The notes below the pieces were generated by a model that saw only the letters and a program-made list of their open reading frames with translations, had not been told where the DNA came from and searched no databases. Position numbers and translations under genes: made by a program. Shown one piece after another: positions 25,344-28,628 of a stretch of DNA of 28,628 nt. The DNA is from RFTU01 sp032122355 (GTDB taxonomy: Bacteria; Pseudomonadota; Gammaproteobacteria; Burkholderiales; Burkholderiaceae_C), in NCBI GenBank assembly GCA_032122355.1, contig JAUMCS010000021.1:1-28628 (forward strand), read 5' to 3'. Each line of letters begins with the position of its first letter. Position 1 is the stretch's first letter.

Positions 25344-25351
25344 CTGCCATA

Positions 25352-25374
25352 CCAAGCTTGGCAAGCTTGCCAAA
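25352..25374. promoter_or_regulatory. Double palindrome before cas2a
   Basis: CCAAGCTTGG (25352-25361) overlaps TTGGCAAGCTTGCCAA (25358-25373), two perfect dyads sharing four bases. The second is identical to the core of the palindrome upstream of the whole locus (13797-13812). A TTGGCA -35-like element lies within it and the A/T-rich TTTTAAATAA (25382-25391) follows, so it may overlap a promoter for the adaptation genes. Confidence 0.45.
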
Positions 25375-25392
25375 CAAAGCGTTTTAAATAAC

Positions 25393-25410
25393 CCCGTTCA
25401 TACTAACGGG
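25393..25410 (+). other. Hairpin abutting the cas2a start codon
   Basis: CCCGTT (25393-25398), loop CATACT, AACGGG (25405-25410) is a perfect 6-bp stem that ends one base before the cas2a ATG at 25412 and would occupy the ribosome-binding position. It could limit translation of the adaptation module. Confidence 0.4.
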
Positions 25411-25411
25411 T

Positions 25412-25696
25412 ATGGCAAGCAGACATTTATTTTTAGTGGGTTATGACATTAGCGAGAACAAGCGCAGGAGCCGTGCATTGCGTGATGTTCAGCAGCATGC
25501 GCTGGCGGGTCAAAAATCATTTTATGAGTGTTGGCTGAGCGTAGCCGAACTTCAAAAATTGATGGCTGAAATGCGCAGCCGCATTGATAGCGAAACAGAC
25601 CGTGTGGTGTTTATTCGCTTAGATGGCCGCAGCCAGAGCGTACAAATGGGCATAGCTGAGCCCGTGGCGTGCGACGATTTTTTCTACATCGAATAA
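25412..25696 (+). CDS. cas2: CRISPR adaptation protein Cas2 (copy a)
   Basis: Cas2 dimers bridge two Cas1 dimers in the spacer-integration complex. The 94-residue protein begins HLFLVGYDISENKRRSRALR, the Cas2 beta1 strand with the conserved Asp12. QKSFYECWLS, the second conserved segment with the Phe/Tyr position of Cas2 strand beta2, follows, then RVVFIRLDGRSQSVQMG. Length is normal. It is the first gene of the adaptation block and is separated from cas6 by 68 bases that hold the double palindrome and the hairpin. cas1a follows 21 bases later. Confidence 0.93.
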   Translation: MASRHLFLVGYDISENKRRSRALRDVQQHALAGQKSFYECWLSVAELQKLMAEMRSRIDSETDRVVFIRLDGRSQSVQMGIAEPVACDDFFYIE

Positions 25697-25717
25697 ATTG
25701 GAACGGAATCATCACCC

Positions 25718-26731
25718 ATGAGCACACTTTACATTGACAGGCAAGGTACGCAACTGACCGTAAATGCGGGCGTATTGCGTGTAGAAAACCCGGGTAACGA
25801 TACGGGCCGTTCGATACCACTAAAGTACTTAGAGCGTATTGTGATGCGTGCGGAAACGCACCTGAGTAGCAAGGTATTGAGTGCCGTAGCCGATGCAGGC
25901 GTGCATGTGGTTGCCTTAGGAGGACGGAGCGGGCAGCAGATTGCGCAGATGGTGGGTGCGCCCCACTCTGATGCACGCAAGCGCTGGCAGCAAGTGTTGT
26001 TATTGAGTCAGCCGCAAGTATGTTGTGGCATTGCGCGCAATATTGTGCATAGCAAGGTAAAAAGGCAGCAAGCCACATTGCGTGTGATTGGTCAAAACCG
26101 GCCTGATTTACGCAAGCCCATGTTTGATGGGCAGCAAAGATTGGGACGTATATTGGAAACACTAAGCAAACTGGGCTTGGATGATAGTGCTCATTTGAAT
26201 CAGATACGTGGTTTAGAAGGTGCTGCAGCGGCACATTACTTTGAGGCCTTTTTCACGGCATTTGCCCCTGCATTAGGTGCCACTGGCAGAAACCGCAGGC
26301 CGCCGCGCGACCCTGTCAATGCGGTTTTGTCACTGAGCTATACATTGTTGTATTCGCAGGCCGTGGCGGCATGTTGGTGTGCAGGGTTAGACCCCGCATT
26401 GGGTGCATTACACACTTTAAGCCACGGAAGAGGTGCGTTAGCCTGCGATTTAATGGAGCCTTACCGCCCGATGATTGATTTGTGGGTGTGGGAGCAATTT
26501 CGCACTGAGTCGCTGCGCCCTGAGCATTTTGGCCAAGATGGATCGGGAGCCTGTTTATTGGGTAAAGCCGGCAGAGGGTATTTTTATTCTGCATGGGAGC
26601 AAAAATCTCAATTATTGCAGCGCAGCATTTTGCGGTATGCCCGCGCGTTTAGCAAAACATTTTCTCAAAATGAAGCTGATGCCGTTTGGGGGCATTTGGC
26701 TGAAGAAACTAACGTGATGGTGACAGAATGA
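25718..26731 (+). CDS. cas1: CRISPR adaptation integrase Cas1 (copy a, catalytic)
   Basis: Cas1 catalyses insertion of new spacers at the leader end of the array. The 337-residue protein has the N-terminal beta domain (MSTLYIDRQGTQLTVN, IPLKYLERIVMR) and the C-terminal helical catalytic domain. The metal-binding residues are present: Glu167 in IRGLEGAAAAHYFEAF, and His232 with Asp244 in LHTLSHGRGALACDLMEPYRP, matching the canonical Glu/His/Asp set. It should be an active integrase. The stop overlaps the start of the next Cas1-like gene by 4 bases (ATGA), so both are likely made from one mRNA with coupled translation. No reverse-transcriptase fusion is present. Confidence 0.96.
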   Translation: MSTLYIDRQGTQLTVNAGVLRVENPGNDTGRSIPLKYLERIVMRAETHLSSKVLSAVADAGVHVVALGGRSGQQIAQMVGAPHSDARKRWQQVLLLSQPQVCCGIARNIVHSKVKRQQATLRVIGQNRPDLRKPMFDGQQRLGRILETLSKLGLDDSAHLNQIRGLEGAAAAHYFEAFFTAFAPALGATGRNRRPPRDPVNAVLSLSYTLLYSQAVAACWCAGLDPALGALHTLSHGRGALACDLMEPYRPMIDLWVWEQFRTESLRPEHFGQDGSGACLLGKAGRGYFYSAWEQKSQLLQRSILRYARAFSKTFSQNEADAVWGHLAEETNVMVTE

Positions 26732-27498
26732 CCCCAGCAGTGCCTTTATATTTACAAAATGGAAGTGCTGAGCGCATGGATTTAGATGCAGCGAAGCGGT
26801 TGCGTATTGAACGTAAAGATCATCCAACAAGGTTGATTCCATTGCACCAAGTTTCACGCATTGTCTGCAGTGATAATTTGGAAATTAGTACCCGTGCATT
26901 GATGGCCTGTATGCAAAGTGGCGTACCGGTAGCGATTGTGGACGCTAAGGGTAAAAATTTGGGGTGGTGCATAGGAACGCGGCGCCGTGAAACCAGTATG
27001 CGAGAGTTACTGGTGCATGCTTTAGATGATATTGAATGGGACGAGCGTTACCAAAACTGGTGGAATTTGCAATGGGCCGCTGTGGTGGCACAAACGCTGC
27101 TTCTATGTGGGGTCAGCAGTACGCCTGCAGCCAAAAATGCGCCTCGGGTTGCATTGTGTAATGCGCACCTAATGAAGCATAGGGTTTCAGGCGCTGAGCA
27201 TGTGGATGCACTGGCGGTGATGGCGCAAAATGAATTGGCAGCCAAGCTGGCCTATGAAGCCAGTGACCCGCAGTTGCTGGCTTGGCAGCGGCCCGGGTTA
27301 AATTTGATTGAAGATTTGGGTTCGTTGGTAGGTATTCATGCGCACATTGATGTGCAGCACGCACAGACCTTACCGCATGTAGAAAACCTCACGCGATGGT
27401 CTGTGAACATGTATGAAAAGCATACCAGCCACTGGCAACAGCGTTTGGGGCAGGTGATATTTTCATTTGAACAATTTTTAAGGGCGAATTGGTTATGA
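26728..27498 (+). CDS. Divergent Cas1-like protein (copy b) lacking catalytic residues
   Basis: The first 100 residues of this 256-residue protein align with the Cas1 N-terminal beta domain: VPLYLQNGSAERMDLD parallels LYIDRQGTQLTVN in copy a, IPLHQVSRIVC parallels IPLKYLERIVM, and ISTRALMACMQSGVPVAIVD parallels LSSKVLSAVADAGVHVVAL. The rest is helical but shorter than a Cas1 C-terminal domain. It lacks the Glu motif (LEGAAAxxYF) and the His/Asp motif (H-x11-D in LALDLMEPFRP-like sequence). It has no stop or frameshift inside, so it looks like a maintained but non-catalytic subunit. It overlaps cas1a and cas2b by 4 bases each. Cas1 homology is secure for the N-terminus; the role is inferred. 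Confidence 0.75.
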   Translation: MTPAVPLYLQNGSAERMDLDAAKRLRIERKDHPTRLIPLHQVSRIVCSDNLEISTRALMACMQSGVPVAIVDAKGKNLGWCIGTRRRETSMRELLVHALDDIEWDERYQNWWNLQWAAVVAQTLLLCGVSSTPAAKNAPRVALCNAHLMKHRVSGAEHVDALAVMAQNELAAKLAYEASDPQLLAWQRPGLNLIEDLGSLVGIHAHIDVQHAQTLPHVENLTRWSVNMYEKHTSHWQQRLGQVIFSFEQFLRANWL

Positions 27499-27905
27499 AA
27501 ACCGTAGCATTGAAAATGACAGATCAACAACTTCAGCACAGCCATGCGAAGCGTTGGATACTGGCGCATGATATTACCGACCCATCACGCCTGAATAAGG
27601 TGTGGAGGTTTTTACGCAAAGAGGGCGTGCGGTTGCAGTATTCGGTGTATGTTTTGAGTGGGGATAGGGATAAAATACAAAAGATCATCGATGGTTTGCA
27701 AAACATCATACATCCCCTAAGAGATGACGTGCGGATATATCCAATCACAGAAAATACGCGTATTTGGGGGTTGGGGACACAATTCGCAGATGATGGAAAT
27801 CAGTTGTGTGATCAGTGGCTAGATAAACACATCGTAACTGATGGTGCGCATTTGGCCGGATTAGAGGCGCGTGGACAGGGCTCAGCTTTTGAGGAGATGA
27901 AATGA
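27495..27905 (+). CDS. cas2: CRISPR adaptation protein Cas2 (copy b)
   Basis: A second Cas2, not closely similar to copy a. The 136-residue protein reads RWILAHDITDPSRLNKVWRF at residues 20-39 with the conserved Asp26, then KEGVRLQYSVYVLSGDRDKI, the most typical Cas2 motif (QYSVF/Y), and DDVRIYPITENTRIWGLG. An N-terminal tail of about 18 residues and a C-terminal tail of about 35 residues go beyond the usual 90-100 residue fold. I chose ATG 27495 because it overlaps the cas1b stop as ATGA; a TTG at 27489 is less likely. It is the last gene before the leader and array. Confidence 0.92.
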   Translation: MKTVALKMTDQQLQHSHAKRWILAHDITDPSRLNKVWRFLRKEGVRLQYSVYVLSGDRDKIQKIIDGLQNIIHPLRDDVRIYPITENTRIWGLGTQFADDGNQLCDQWLDKHIVTDGAHLAGLEARGQGSAFEEMK

Positions 27906-27958
27906 TTGGGAACCCCCGTTGGAAGTCATTGAAACTGAATGATTTTTCCCGGCGAGGT
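27906..27958 (+). promoter_or_regulatory. CRISPR leader (short)
   Basis: The 53 bases between the cas2b stop and the first repeat must serve as the leader, unless it extends into cas2b. It is A/T-rich in the middle and contains the dyad TCATT (27926-27930) ... AATGA (27938-27942) and a TTGAAA that could be a -35 element, but no clear -10. New spacers would be inserted at its right edge. Confidence 0.55.
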
Positions 27959-27984
27959 CTCTAATCAATAGCCCCGAGTATTAG

Positions 27985-28016
27985 GGGATTAAGACCTCCT
28001 CCTCCGTCTTAATCCC
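27985..28016 (+). repeat. Hairpin between repeat 1 and spacer 1
   Basis: GGGATTAAGAC at the end of repeat 1 (27985-27995) is perfectly complementary to GTCTTAATCCC in spacer 1 (28006-28016), with a 10-base loop CTCCTCCTCC. Spacer 1 continues with TACTAGGGGG, resembling more of the inverted repeat (TACTCGGGG). The newest spacer therefore contains a partial reverse-complement copy of the CRISPR repeat. Confidence 0.9.
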
Positions 28017-28426
28017 TCTTACTAGGGGGCTCTAATCAATAGCCCCGAGTATTAGGGGATTAAGACACACTGTATAGGGTTATTCTTAATAGGCGATACT
28101 CTAATCAATAGCCCCGAGTATTAGGGGATTAAGACACTGAGTAACCACCTCATCTTTTTTGGCCACTATCTCTAATCAATAGCCCCGAGTATTAGGGGAT
28201 TAAGACATAGGGGTTTGCAAGTGGATGAAAGTTCATCCTCTAATCAATAGCCCCGAGTATTAGGGGATTAAGACTTACTGTCCTTACTTTTGCCCTTACT
28301 GTCTAGGGCTCTAATCAATAGCCCCGAGTATTAGGGGATTAAGACAACGAAAGCCAAGAAGATCTCGGCTATTTTGTCTGCTCTAATCAATAGCCCCGAG
28401 TATTAGGGGATTAAGACACTTATGTA

Positions 28427-28446
28427 ATCCCCCTATTTTGGGGGAT
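28427..28446 (+). repeat. Perfect hairpin inside spacer 7
   Basis: ATCCCCC, loop TATTTT, GGGGGAT forms a perfect 7-bp stem. The preceding TAATCCCC also matches 8 bases of the reverse-complemented CRISPR repeat. The structure looks like the stem of a phage or plasmid terminator. Confidence 0.7.
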
Positions 28447-28628
28447 AGTCGACCTCTAATCAATAGCCCCGAGTATTAGGGGATTAAGACTCTCTTATCA
28501 AATTTTAGAAGGTCCAAGGACTCTAATCAATAGCCCCGAGTATTAGGGGATTAAGACTGATTAAGGGACAATGTACCCTAAAGATAACCACACTCTAATC
28601 AATAGCCCCGATTCTTAGGGGATTAAGA

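Larger units (their letters stand above)
27959..28628 (+). CRISPR. CRISPR array, 10 repeats and 9 spacers, 3' end at the window edge
   Basis: The 37-base repeat starts CTCTAATCAATAGCCCCG and ends TTAGGGGATTAAGAC. Repeats start at 27959, 28030, 28099, 28170, 28238, 28309, 28381, 28454, 28521 and 28593; the first nine are identical. The tenth has two substitutions in the loop (GATTCTTA for GAGTATTA) and is cut after 36 bases by the window edge. Degeneracy marks the leader-distal end, so the array is transcribed from the cas2b side. Spacers are 34, 32, 34, 31, 34, 35, 36, 30 and 35 bases. The repeat can fold as CCCC/GGGG plus TAAT/ATTA with a bulge, and its last 8 bases, ATTAAGAC, would be the 5' handle, close to the type III handle form AUUGAAAC. 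Confidence 0.99.

Noticed and set aside
25611..26234. Minus-strand 207-codon frame across cas2a and cas1a
   Set aside because: Shadow frame of two well-supported Cas genes; Ser/His/Cys-rich with no known motif.
25412..27905. Reverse-transcriptase/Cas1 fusion as in some type III-B loci
   Set aside because: Neither Cas1 copy carries an RT domain or YxDD motif, and there is no separate RT gene in the window.
27917..27935. GTTGGAAGTCATTGAAAC in the leader as a decayed repeat of another CRISPR class
   Set aside because: The ATTGAAAC ending is suggestive, but there is a single copy and no second unit or dyad to support it.

Overview
The window is chromosomal DNA from a Gram-negative bacterium, most probably a betaproteobacterium of the order Burkholderiales. 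The evidence is gene content and order: a TPR protein, lolB, ispE, tRNA-Gln, prs and rplY in that order, plus hrcA, nadK, recN and rapZ, with proteins that read like betaproteobacterial orthologues. LPS (waaA) and lipoprotein-sorting (lolB) genes confirm an outer membrane. I cannot name the genus from sequence alone.

Layout. Bases 1-13350 are a dense core-genome block. It holds a tRNA-Lys cut by the window edge; ubiC; a TPR protein, lolB and ispE as an overlapping run; tRNA-Gln, prs and rplY; then waaA, a phosphomannomutase/phosphoglucomutase and hrcA on the minus strand; and nadK, recN and rapZ on the plus strand, divergent from hrcA. Bases 13351-13849 are a gap with no convincing gene, but with a possible gene remnant and a perfect 18-bp palindrome. 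Bases 13850-28628 are a complete type III-B (Cmr) CRISPR-Cas locus, all on the plus strand, ending in a CRISPR array of ten repeats. The last repeat is degenerate and cut one base short by the window edge.

The CRISPR locus reads: NE0113-family CARF protein, cmr1, cas10/cmr2, cmr3, cmr4, cmr5, cmr6, csx16, can2/card1-like nuclease, cas6, cas2 (copy a), cas1 (copy a), a divergent Cas1-like gene (copy b), cas2 (copy b), short leader, array. Cas6 should cut the array transcript into crRNAs. The Cmr complex should then bind and cut target RNA, and Cas10, whose GGDD active site is intact, should make cyclic oligoadenylate. That messenger would switch on the CARF nuclease Can2. Csx16, and perhaps the NE0113-family protein, would degrade or sense it.

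The most unusual parts are: (1) a doubled adaptation module, cas2a-cas1a-cas1b-cas2b, in which Cas1b keeps a Cas1 N-terminal domain but has lost every recognisable catalytic residue; (2) a TTGGCAAGCTTGCC palindrome that recurs at the boundaries of the cas gene blocks; (3) a leader-proximal spacer that carries a partial inverted copy of the CRISPR repeat and forms a perfect 11-bp hairpin with it; and (4) a stacked CARF/ring-nuclease signalling set.
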